DNA of 7,600 nucleotides. Origin: Candidatus Halarchaeoplasma halalkaliphilum. Lineage in GTDB: Archaea; Thermoplasmatota; Thermoplasmata; Halarchaeoplasmatales; Halarchaeoplasmataceae. Position numbers and translations under genes: made by a program. The stretch covers positions 1-7,600 of the forward strand of contig SLLU01000026.1 of the NCBI GenBank assembly GCA_007133925.1. Direction: 5' to 3'. Shown here in pieces: positions 1-6,087 of this stretch. Within the stretch, counting starts at the first letter, position 1. Every line of letters begins with the position of its first letter. A model generated the notes under the pieces. That model was not told the origin of the DNA. It did no database searches and saw nothing but the letters and a program-made list of their open reading frames with translations.

Positions 1-134
1 ACCTCCTGTGTGGATGCGTAGCCCATTACAGCCGCAACGAGCACACCCACTATGACTGCAGCAATGACCCTCTTGTTCAGAAGTATCTTTTTGAACTTGT
101 ACCGGGCCAGTGAGATAAAAGCTATGGAATCCAC
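1..134 (-). CDS. ABC-2 type transporter permease, N-terminal fragment (runs off the window)
   Basis: This is the first 44 codons of a membrane protein whose remainder lies beyond the left edge. It starts with GTG at 134-132, one base after the stop of the upstream ATPase, with a GGTGGGG stretch about 8 nt upstream as a possible ribosome site. The translation opens with a short amphipathic segment (DSIAFISLARYKFKKIL), then one hydrophobic stretch (about residues 22-40, VIAAVIVGVLVAAVMGYA). The order 'aromatic/basic segment, then first membrane helix' matches the start of the other permease at 1062-1916 (RIVLIADKVFKKNIKAK followed by a helix). That similarity and the position right behind an ABC ATPase make it the membrane partner of that ATPase. 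The substrate cannot be told. The exact start is moderately certain; a TTG further upstream (158-156) is in frame but less likely. Confidence 0.72.
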   Translation of the reverse strand, partial: MDSIAFISLARYKFKKILLNKRVIAAVIVGVLVAAVMGYASTQE

Positions 135-135
135 G

Positions 136-1065
136 TTATCGCCCCACCAGGTATTCAAATACCGCTTCCAGGTTATCATCCAAACTGTACATTTCCCTTA
201 TCTCCGCACCGGTCTCCAGCATGATGTCCGGTATATTCCCGAAGAACTCATCCGGTCTCGTGACCTCCACCTTCAGTCTGTCCTTACCTCCCAGAAATGT
301 TACGGATACCGTGTGATCTGCCTCCAGAAGTCTCTTGCCCAGTTCCACCATCCTCTCACCCTCCACTATGATGTTGTGAGGGTGCTTGTCCATGAGATCC
401 CTTATCCCTGAGATATCCCCCGATGCAACCGCCCGGCCCTTGTAGATGAGAACGACATTTCTGGTCATCTTTTCCACCTCGAAGAGAACGTGTGAACTCA
501 CCACGACATCCTTTCCCTCTTCCCGGTGGAGCTTTCTTATGATCTCTATGAGGGATCGACGGGCTCTGGGATCTGCACCACTAAGGGGTTCGTCAAGGAA
601 CAGCAGCTTTGGGTCGTGTACCATGGCCCCTGCGATCTTCATGCGCTGTCTCATACCCTTGCTGTAACCACCTATCCTCCTGTCCAATGCATGATCCATA
701 CCCACCATGTTAGAGCAATAACTTATGCGACCGTTCAAGTGACGGCCCTTCAGTCCGTGGAGTCCGCCGGCGAGCTGCAGGAACTCCCTGCCGGTTGCCT
801 CGTTGGGCAGATTATCGTAGTCAGGGCAGAAACCGATCCGTCCGGATAGCCTGTTGTTCAGCCAGGGTTTTTCTCCCATGATGTACAGTTCACCTTTGTT
901 GGCCTTTATCATGCCCGTCATGAGCTTGAAAAGGGTGCTCTTGCCACTCCCGTTGGGGCCCACTATTCCTGTGATCCCCCTTTGGACCGCCATGTTGAAC
1001 GAGTTAAGACCTATGACCTCTCCGTACCATTTGGAGAGGTTCCTTGCCACTATCAATTCGTTCAT
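136..1065 (-). CDS. ABC transporter ATP-binding protein (second of two)
   Basis: This is a 309-residue cytoplasmic ATPase of an ABC-2 type exporter. Visible motifs in order are Walker A GPNGSGKST (residues 36-44), the signature YSKGMRQR (134-141), Walker B LLFLDEP (154-160) with catalytic Glu159, the D-loop GADP, and the switch His192 in VVSSH. The Q-loop position carries an acidic residue (PDYDN, about 81-85), which is common in this subfamily. Residues from about 195 form a roughly 115-residue C-terminal extension typical of this group and not itself catalytic. The ATG overlaps the stop of the upstream permease by 4 nt (ATGA), and AGGAGG lies 11 nt upstream, so translation is probably coupled. 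It is followed after one base by a second permease. It most likely energises export or a membrane-remodelling function; the substrate is unknown. Fold and role are clear, specificity is not. Confidence 0.93.
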   Translation of the reverse strand: MNELIVARNLSKWYGEVIGLNSFNMAVQRGITGIVGPNGSGKSTLFKLMTGMIKANKGELYIMGEKPWLNNRLSGRIGFCPDYDNLPNEATGREFLQLAGGLHGLKGRHLNGRISYCSNMVGMDHALDRRIGGYSKGMRQRMKIAGAMVHDPKLLFLDEPLSGADPRARRSLIEIIRKLHREEGKDVVVSSHVLFEVEKMTRNVVLIYKGRAVASGDISGIRDLMDKHPHNIIVEGERMVELGKRLLEADHTVSVTFLGGKDRLKVEVTRPDEFFGNIPDIMLETGAEIREMYSLDDNLEAVFEYLVGR

Positions 1066-1916
1066 TTACCCATGGCCCTCCTTTGTAGTATATAATAGGT
1101 GAAAAGAAGGGGTAGTATCAGATATCCGAACAGCGCGGCGTAGTAGTAATTGACCTCTATGGACCCCGGTATACTGTATCCGTATATCCTGAGGAACGTG
1201 TAATGCAGTATGTTCACCGGACTCAGTAGCTTCCAGTTCTCGTTGAAATGTGCAAAGAACTCCGAGATTATCATGGGTGCGAAAAATGCCATGAAGGTGC
1301 CCACGCCCGCATAGGCCTTCCTTTTGGTCACAGAGGACATCATCAGACCCATGGTGGAAAAGAAAAAAGTGATGAAAAGGCCGGCCACGAAAGTCATCCC
1401 CATTACCTTCAAGCTGGATAGATAGTCCGAACCGGTCTGGGTGGCTATGACCACCAGGCAGAATATCAAGGGCATCATCAGGCAGTAAACCGCAAGGACT
1501 GATGCGGAGCCAAGCAGTTTGGATGTTAGATATATGGCGGGCTTTATGGGTCTGGAGAAGTAGAGTATGAACGAGTTATCCTGGAGGTCCGATGATATGA
1601 GATCCGACGTGACCACGGCTGCCAGCAGTATGGAAAAGAGGGCGAAGAAAGGGTTCATCATGTAGGGTACATCCATGGCCATTTCGGCGCTCTTCACCAT
1701 CATCTCCGCGGTAAGTTTTTCGAACGGGATTATAGCGGTGGTCAGTATGGGAAAAACGTGAACCAGTATGCTGCCTATTATCAGAAGGGCAAGCACTCCC
1801 TTGGCTTTTATATTCTTTTTAAACACCTTGTCGGCGATGAGTACGATCCTGTTGAATATGGGTGTTCTTTTTCCATCCCACGGGGTATACTGTATGGGTT
1901 CAATCCCCAGATGCAT
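1062..1916 (-). CDS. ABC-2 type transporter permease
   Basis: This integral membrane protein of about 284 residues has roughly six hydrophobic segments. They are recognisable by GVLALLIIGSILVHVF, PFFALFSILLAAVVTS, SVLAVYCLMMPLIFCLVV, FVAGLFITFFFSTMGLM, GTFMAFFAPMIISEFF and LFGYLILPLLFTYYIL. The N-terminus contains a Y-x-P-W-x-G-x-R-T stretch, frequent in archaeal NosY-like/ABC-2 permeases, and the loop after the second segment ends in FSRPIKP, also family-typical. It sits between two ATPases, overlapping the first by 17 nt and the second by 4 nt. The start is uncertain: the frame is open to an ATG at 1946 (10 residues longer, 47-nt overlap, no clear SD), and two GTG codons (1922, 1919) directly precede the ATG at 1916. 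I chose 1916 because it gives the usual short leader before the W-x-G-x-R-T motif. It forms the translocation path for an unknown substrate. Confidence 0.88.
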   Translation of the reverse strand: MHLGIEPIQYTPWDGKRTPIFNRIVLIADKVFKKNIKAKGVLALLIIGSILVHVFPILTTAIIPFEKLTAEMMVKSAEMAMDVPYMMNPFFALFSILLAAVVTSDLISSDLQDNSFILYFSRPIKPAIYLTSKLLGSASVLAVYCLMMPLIFCLVVIATQTGSDYLSSLKVMGMTFVAGLFITFFFSTMGLMMSSVTKRKAYAGVGTFMAFFAPMIISEFFAHFNENWKLLSPVNILHYTFLRIYGYSIPGSIEVNYYYAALFGYLILPLLFTYYILQRRAMGK

Positions 1917-2832
1917 CACCACCTGTGAACGTTTCCATGAATGCATCTTCCAGGGACAGTAAGTCCGGCCTGTAGTATCTCAGCTGTACTCCCGATTCCC
2001 GGACACACCCGAGTATGTACCCGCTGGCTCGAACATTCTTAACAATTATCTCGGCCTGGGATCCCTCGTCTGTCACCCGGAGAATACCGTGTTCTTTCCT
2101 CAGTAGCTTGCAGAATTTCCTGATACCCTCTTTGGTGCCCCTAACCTTGAGCTTGTATCGACCATCTTCCGGCATGAGTATTTCCTTTATGGCCCCTTCC
2201 CTGATGAGCTTCCCACCGTCGATTATCTTGACGTGCTCGCAGACCTGTTCCACCTCGTGGAGCAGATGTGAGGATACAAGTATGGTCTTTCCGGTTCGGC
2301 CTATATCCGATATGAGTTCCAGCATATCCTTTCTTCCGTCCGGGTCCATACCGTTGGTCGGTTCGTCCAGCAGCAGTATCTCCGGATCGTGGACTATGGC
2401 CTGGGCCAGTTTTACCCTCTGCTTCATCCCTGTGGAATAGGTCCCCACGTTCCGGTATCTTTCCTCACCTATGCCCACGAAATCCAGGACGGCGTGACTC
2501 CTTTGTATGGCCTCGTCCCGCATCATACCCGACAGACCCCCCATGTAGGACACCAACTCGAAGGCGTTCATGCTGCCCATGAGACAGTCGTTCTCGGGCA
2601 TGTAACCCACCATGTCCCTGGGATCCTGAACGGACCCTCTGCCGTTGATGGTGAATTCACCGCTCTGGGGCTGTACAAGACCCAACAGTACCTTTATGAA
2701 TGTTGTTTTGCCCGCACCGTTGGGGCCCAGTATGCCCACTATGCCCCTGGGTATCCCGGTGGAGAAAGAGTCCAGTGCGGTCACGCTGCCGTAACGAACC
2801 ACTATGTTCTTTGCCCGTATCCTTACTTCCAT
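1900..2832 (-). CDS. ABC transporter ATP-binding protein (first of two)
   Basis: This 310-residue ATPase has all core ABC motifs: Walker A GPNGAGKTT (residues 36-44), signature YSTGMKQR (132-139), Walker B ILLLDEP (152-158) with catalytic Glu157, D-loop GMDP, and switch His189 in LVSSH. A Q-loop-like PENDC segment lies near 79-83. Residues after about 195 are the C-terminal extension seen in ABC-2 drug, antibiotic and NosF-type ATPases. It is a paralogue of the ATPase at 136-1065, with the same length and layout but differing throughout. It begins 33 bp after the stop of the flavin oxidoreductase gene. No strong SD precedes the ATG (only GGTCGAA), but CTTAATAG lies about 28 nt upstream, which fits leaderless initiation. 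Its 3' end overlaps the permease gene. It drives transport by that permease; the substrate cannot be assigned. Confidence 0.94.
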   Translation of the reverse strand: MEVRIRAKNIVVRYGSVTALDSFSTGIPRGIVGILGPNGAGKTTFIKVLLGLVQPQSGEFTINGRGSVQDPRDMVGYMPENDCLMGSMNAFELVSYMGGLSGMMRDEAIQRSHAVLDFVGIGEERYRNVGTYSTGMKQRVKLAQAIVHDPEILLLDEPTNGMDPDGRKDMLELISDIGRTGKTILVSSHLLHEVEQVCEHVKIIDGGKLIREGAIKEILMPEDGRYKLKVRGTKEGIRKFCKLLRKEHGILRVTDEGSQAEIIVKNVRASGYILGCVRESGVQLRYYRPDLLSLEDAFMETFTGGDASGD

Positions 2833-2856
2833 TTCGACCGTGCAAGAGACCTACGG

Positions 2857-2864
2857 CTATTAAG
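2857..2864 (-). promoter_or_regulatory. candidate TATA box for the ABC transporter genes
   Basis: CTTAATAG on the minus strand is centred about 28 nt before the ATG at 2832. That spacing would put transcription start at or next to the start codon, and the gene lacks a good SD. It lies in the 33-bp gap after the oxidoreductase stop, so the ABC genes may have their own promoter as well as read-through. The box is a weak match to archaeal consensus, and AT-rich hexamers occur by chance. Confidence 0.35.
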
Positions 2865-2865
2865 A

Positions 2866-3834
2866 TTATTCCTTCTTGAGAATATCCTTTGCGTTCACAG
2901 CCCACTTTGGGTTTCCCCACTGTTCCCTTCCCACGGCCACCAGATCTATCCTGCCTTCCCTGACAACCGAGTCGGCAAATATCGGTTCCTTTATGCCTCC
3001 CACACCTATGACGGGGACCTTCACATATCCCTTCATTTCTTCCGCTAGGGGTATAAAGTATCCCTGTTCGTGGGTATCCGGCCTCGAGCCGCACAGATTT
3101 CCCGAAACATCCAATATGTCCACGCCCCGTTTTTCCAGTTCACTGGCGAATCTGCCTGATTCTTCTGTGGTGAGACCGCCTTCCATCATATCCGAGGCTC
3201 CCAAACGGTATAGCAGTAGCCGGTCCTTCAACACCTTTTTAACGCCCTCCACCACTTCCAGGGGGAACCCCATACGTTCTTCCAGTCCATATCTTTCTTC
3301 TCCCCTGTTGGTCACGGGGGATAGGAACTGTCCCAGGAGGAATCCGTGTGCCCCATGCACCTCTACTCCCTGGAAACCGGCCTTCATGGCCCTTTCAGCG
3401 GCCTTCACGAAGGCATCCTTCAACTCCTTTTTCCTGGTTTCCGAGATCACCTGGGCATCGGTGAAATAAACATTAGACGGGGCCTCGGCTCTTTTTCCAG
3501 TCACGTCCGGGCTGCACTTTCCGCCTCCGTGGGAGATCTGTATCACCGGTACGGCTCCACCAGAGCTGATCCTTTCCGCCAGTTCTCTCAATCCGTCGGT
3601 GTGTGTGTCATCATATATTCCGAGTTGGTTCGGACTCAGTTTTCCCCTTGGATCCACGTAGGAGTGCTCCACGATGATCATCCCGGGTCCTGTTGCCAGC
3701 TCTTCGTAGTGACGGTAGAGCGCTTCCGTGGTATGACCATCCTTTGTGGACTTCTCAGTGGCCATTGGGGGCAGTACGATCCTGTTTCTGATCTCAATAT
3801 CTCTTATCTTTAAGGGTGTGAACAAATCTACCAT
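2866..3834 (-). CDS. Old Yellow Enzyme-family NADH:flavin oxidoreductase
   Basis: This 322-residue protein is a single FMN-binding TIM barrel that should reduce activated C=C bonds or a similar acceptor with NAD(P)H in the cytoplasm. It opens with FTPLKIRDIEIRNRIVLPPM, the classic first strand. It then has an IIVEHSYVDPRGKLSPNQLG segment, a QISHGG motif (99-104), GVEVHGAHGFLLGQFLSP (156-173) with the FMN/substrate-site pair His160 and His163, and a C-terminal VAVGRE segment (FMN phosphate region). It stops after the barrel, so it lacks the 4Fe-4S and FAD domains of 2,4-dienoyl-CoA reductase. Phe165 stands where OYE enzymes usually have the proton-donor Tyr. The frame is open 210 nt further upstream, but the ATG at 3834 begins the family homology and has AGGAGG 8 nt before it. 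It is probably co-transcribed with the small gene upstream; the substrate is unknown. Confidence 0.93.
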   Translation of the reverse strand: MVDLFTPLKIRDIEIRNRIVLPPMATEKSTKDGHTTEALYRHYEELATGPGMIIVEHSYVDPRGKLSPNQLGIYDDTHTDGLRELAERISSGGAVPVIQISHGGGKCSPDVTGKRAEAPSNVYFTDAQVISETRKKELKDAFVKAAERAMKAGFQGVEVHGAHGFLLGQFLSPVTNRGEERYGLEERMGFPLEVVEGVKKVLKDRLLLYRLGASDMMEGGLTTEESGRFASELEKRGVDILDVSGNLCGSRPDTHEQGYFIPLAEEMKGYVKVPVIGVGGIKEPIFADSVVREGRIDLVAVGREQWGNPKWAVNAKDILKKE

Positions 3835-3842
3835 TGAATATT

Positions 3843-3848
3843 CCTCCT
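3843..3848 (-). promoter_or_regulatory. ribosome binding site that fixes the oxidoreductase start
   Basis: AGGAGG on the minus strand lies 8 nt before the ATG at 3834. It is a full match to the 16S anti-SD core and settles the start against the 70-codon-longer open frame, whose N-terminal part overlaps the small upstream gene. Confidence 0.75.
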
Positions 3849-3869
3849 GCTTGAGGTAACATAAGGTTT

Positions 3870-4031
3870 TCAGTGATGCCTTTTCCTGCTGCAGATGGCG
3901 TATTCGTCGCCATCGAAGAAGACCTCTCTGTCGGGATATTTTTCCTGGAGATCTTCTATTATCTGCTGCATCTCCTCGAGGCTGATAGCATCCTCTCCCG
4001 GTCCGATCCTTACGTGTATTTCCTTTACCAT
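3870..4031 (-). CDS. small hypothetical protein, 53 residues
   Basis: I do not recognise this family. It encodes an acidic 53-residue protein with a clear secondary-structure pattern. A short strand (EIHVRIG, about 4-10) is followed by an amphipathic helix (SLEEMQQIIEDLQEKYP, 17-33). A probable beta hairpin (EVFFDGDEYAICSRK, about 36-50) comes next, and the tail is basic, ending RKRHH. There is no signal peptide, membrane segment or metal motif; Cys47 is the only cysteine. The ATG at 4031 has GGGAGGT 4 nt upstream. An in-frame extension to 4271 exists, but it runs through the divergent promoter and into elp3 in antisense, so it is not used. The gene lies 35 bp before the oxidoreductase with no terminator between, so the two are likely co-transcribed. 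Evidence that it is real is the SD, a protein-like composition and the operon position. Confidence 0.72.
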   Translation of the reverse strand: MVKEIHVRIGPGEDAISLEEMQQIIEDLQEKYPDREVFFDGDEYAICSRKRHH

Positions 4032-4035
4032 CTTG

Positions 4036-4042
4036 ACCTCCC
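4036..4042 (-). promoter_or_regulatory. ribosome binding site of the 53-residue gene
   Basis: GGGAGGT on the minus strand ends 4 nt before the ATG at 4031. It is the main argument for the short start over the longer open frame and for the small gene being translated. Confidence 0.65.
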
Positions 4043-4088
4043 AATATCCTTGGGTATGATATATCTTTCTGATGAAACGGGAAAAATT

Positions 4089-4097
4089 GTTATAAAG
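4089..4097. promoter_or_regulatory. candidate shared TATA element of a divergent promoter
   Basis: The plus strand reads GTTATAAAG and the minus strand CTTTATAAC, both close to the archaeal TATA consensus; the core TTATAA is a perfect palindrome. It is centred 26-27 nt before the elp3 ATG at 4119, which fits leaderless transcription. On the other strand it would place a start near 4066, giving the 53-residue gene a leader of about 35 nt that includes its SD. A purine/A-rich stretch (GGGAAAAATTG) just upstream on the plus strand could be the TFB recognition element. A second AT-rich site, GATATATC at 4058-4065, could serve the minus strand instead. This is inference from position and sequence only. 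Confidence 0.5.
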
Positions 4098-4118
4098 CAT
4101 ATGAAGATGGTATCCCGT

Positions 4119-5639
4119 ATGGATCCCTTGGAAATACTGGTGCATCGTCTGGTCAGGGTGACCTCCTCTGAAGAACTCCAGAGCGTGAAATTCCAGGTCT
4201 GCGGTGAGTTCGGACTGGAAGAGGTTCCCGGGAACGCGGAACTCATAGCAGCAGCCAGGCGTGTACTCCACGGGGATGAGTTGTCCGCTGTTTTAAAACT
4301 ACTAAAGCGCAAACCGTCCAGAAGCCAGTCCGGGGTCGCGGTGGTGGCTGTGATGACCTCCCCGGAGGGTTGTCCCCACGGCAAGTGCATCGTGTGCCCC
4401 GGAGGTCCGGATTCCGATTTTTACAGCCCCCAGTCGTACACCGGCCGGGAACCCGCTGCTCTGAGAGGGATCCGTCATGATTACTCACCCTACGAACAGG
4501 TCAGTGGCCGTCTGGAGCAATATCATGCCATAGGTCATCATACGGACAAGGTGGACCTGATCATCATGGGAGGCACCTTTCCGGCCAGGGACCTGGGATA
4601 TCAGCGTGATTTCGTGAAAGGGTGCCTTGACGCTCTGAACGGTTTAGAATCGTCCTCCCTGGAGGATTCTATCAGGGAAAACGAGACCGCCCCCAACAGA
4701 TGCATAGGTCTGACCGTGGAAACCAGACCCGACCACTGCGGCCCGGAAGAGCTGGATAACATGCTCTCCTACGGTACCACACGGGTGGAGCTGGGCGTGC
4801 AGAGCGTAAATGATAAAATCCTTGTTAAAATGGGGAGAGGTCACGGTGTACGGGAGACCGTGGAGGCAACGGAGAGGTGCAAGGACAGGGGGCTGAAGGT
4901 GTGCTATCACATCATGCCAGGATTACCCGGCAGCTCACCTGAGGAGGACCTACGTGGTTTCCGGGAAATATTTTCAGACCAACGTTTCATGCCGGACATG
5001 ATAAAGATATATCCCACCCTGGTGGTGGAGGGCACGGAACTGCACCGGATGTGGAAAAGGGGTGAGTATGAGCCGCTTTCCACTCCTGAGGCGGCTGAAC
5101 TCATCGCCCGGATGAAGGCCCTGATCCCGCCCTACGTGAGGATACAGCGTGTTCAAAGGGATATCCCATCCCCGATCATAGAGGCGGGTGTGGTGAACAG
5201 CAACCTCCGCCAGTACGTTTGGGATGAGATGGAGAAAAAAGGGCTCGTCTGCAGGTGCCTCCGGTGTCGGGAGGCCGGGCGGGCGCTTCCCGTGCCCGAG
5301 GATGTGGACCTCATCCATAGGGAATACAGTGCCTCGGGAGGAGTTGAGCATTTCTTCGAGCTGGGTGACGGTGAGACCATGGTCGCCTACGCAAGACTTC
5401 GTATGAAAGACGGTATTCCGCCCACCATACGGGAGTTGAGAGTGGTAGGGCACATGACACCCCTTGATACGTCTTCCATCCATCTTCAGCACTCGGGCTA
5501 CGGCAACCGACTGTTGGAGGTATGCGAGGAGTTCGCTTCCGGTGTGATCCGGGTGACCAGCGGGATCGGTGTCAGGGAGTACTACAGGCAGCGGGGCTAC
5601 GAACTCCGTGGTCCCTACATGGTCAAAAACCTACCATGA
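4119..5639 (+). CDS. elp3: tRNA uridine(34) acetyltransferase Elp3
   Basis: This 506-residue enzyme modifies U34 of tRNA, using acetyl-CoA and a radical-SAM core to start cm5U-type modification; in archaea Elp3 works without the other Elongator subunits. The radical-SAM motif is CPHGKCIVC (Cys85, Cys90, Cys93), followed by PGGPDSDFYSPQSYTG and MGGTFPARD. ETRPDHC (201-207) and VELGVQSVND continue the barrel. A zinc-binding CRCLRC lies at 378-383. The C-terminal GNAT domain carries the acetyl-CoA loop QHSGYG (457-462) and EYYRQRGY (487-494). All catalytic parts look intact and the length is normal. The frame is open back to 3873, and ATGs exist at 4101 and 4107. I chose 4119 because the TATA-like element at 4089-4097 would start transcription there and because the longer part overlaps the divergent small gene. 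It ends in a 17-bp tail-to-tail overlap with the next gene. Confidence 0.95.
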   Translation: MDPLEILVHRLVRVTSSEELQSVKFQVCGEFGLEEVPGNAELIAAARRVLHGDELSAVLKLLKRKPSRSQSGVAVVAVMTSPEGCPHGKCIVCPGGPDSDFYSPQSYTGREPAALRGIRHDYSPYEQVSGRLEQYHAIGHHTDKVDLIIMGGTFPARDLGYQRDFVKGCLDALNGLESSSLEDSIRENETAPNRCIGLTVETRPDHCGPEELDNMLSYGTTRVELGVQSVNDKILVKMGRGHGVRETVEATERCKDRGLKVCYHIMPGLPGSSPEEDLRGFREIFSDQRFMPDMIKIYPTLVVEGTELHRMWKRGEYEPLSTPEAAELIARMKALIPPYVRIQRVQRDIPSPIIEAGVVNSNLRQYVWDEMEKKGLVCRCLRCREAGRALPVPEDVDLIHREYSASGGVEHFFELGDGETMVAYARLRMKDGIPPTIRELRVVGHMTPLDTSSIHLQHSGYGNRLLEVCEEFASGVIRVTSGIGVREYYRQRGYELRGPYMVKNLP

Positions 5640-6087
5640 CGAACCTTCCCTCCTCGGGTTCGTATATCTCCCTGAGTTTCCTGAGATCATCCACCATCTC
5701 CCCGGGCTCACCCAGGTCCGTCACATCTTTAATGCGCTCCAGTTCTTCCGTACCGAAGGACCCGAACTCCCGGGTGAGCATGGTTGCCATGATGAGTAAC
5801 CGTTCCCTTCTGGTGCCCCCCTCCTTGACCTCCTTGGCTATCTTCCCGTATGTGTCAGTCTCCCGCTCCTGTTCTTCGGGTATCTCCGAACCTGCGCTCC
5901 GGGCGTTCATGCGCCCCACGGCCCATGTGAGCTCGCTCATGGAGTTAGTTTTGTAGTATAACCTCATCTTGGATAATGTCAATCGCTTACCGCAGTGGGA
6001 ACATCCGGTGGTCTTGTTTTTTAGATCCACCGCCCTGGCAAGACCGCACTTCGTGCACACCACTATACCGTAACGTTCTGTTTTCAT
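5623..6087 (-). CDS. zinc-ribbon protein with probable winged-helix C-terminus (DUF5817/DUF1922-like)
   Basis: This 154-residue protein is of unknown function. Residues 1-45 form a zinc ribbon with two Cys pairs (C11-x2-C14 and C29-x2-C32), then a strand-rich KMRLYYKT segment and a short helix (SELTWAVGRMNA), resembling small archaeal ribbons of the DUF1922/DUF5817 kind. A charged linker (about 65-90) leads to a C-terminal part (92-154). That part has three helices and a hairpin: RRERLLIMATMLTREFG, GTEELERIKD, MVDDLRKLREI, then YEPEEGRFVMVGF. This is the layout of a winged helix, so DNA or RNA binding is plausible but inferred. Its ATG overlaps the pdaD stop by 4 nt (ATGA) with GGTG 8 nt upstream, so it is translated from the pdaD message. 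Its last 17 nt lie inside the 3' end of elp3 on the other strand. The family name is from memory and moderately sure. Confidence 0.87.
   Translation of the reverse strand: MKTERYGIVVCTKCGLARAVDLKNKTTGCSHCGKRLTLSKMRLYYKTNSMSELTWAVGRMNARSAGSEIPEEQERETDTYGKIAKEVKEGGTRRERLLIMATMLTREFGSFGTEELERIKDVTDLGEPGEMVDDLRKLREIYEPEEGRFVMVGF

Noticed and set aside
1911..1947. Repeated GATGCAT at the two alternative permease starts
   Set aside because: Two 7-base copies about 30 bp apart are within chance, and both are explained by ATG-CAT codons.
775..2600. Missing Q-loop glutamine in both ABC ATPases
   Set aside because: ABC-2 type ATPases of this group commonly have acidic or other residues there (PE/PD motifs), so it is not a sign of inactivation.
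2389..3048. Long open plus-strand frame (about 219 codons) opposite the ABC ATPase and oxidoreductase
   Set aside because: It is antisense to two well-supported genes, its translation has no family-like motifs, and it has no promoter or SD context.
3835..4044. 70-codon N-terminal extension of the flavin oxidoreductase
   Set aside because: It overlaps the small gene in another frame, is rich in Arg/Gly like shadow translations, and the ATG at 3834 has a perfect SD and begins the family homology.
3873..4118. 82-codon N-terminal extension of elp3
   Set aside because: It runs antisense through the 53-residue gene and the promoter, shows no Elp3 similarity, and would need a start upstream of the TATA-like box.
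4032..4271. 80-codon N-terminal extension of the 53-residue protein
   Set aside because: It is antisense to the start of elp3 and crosses the divergent promoter; the SD supports the ATG at 4031.
4974..5492. Minus-strand frame of 172 codons inside elp3
   Set aside because: It is a shadow of the elp3 coding sequence with no recognisable domain and a His/Pro-rich composition.
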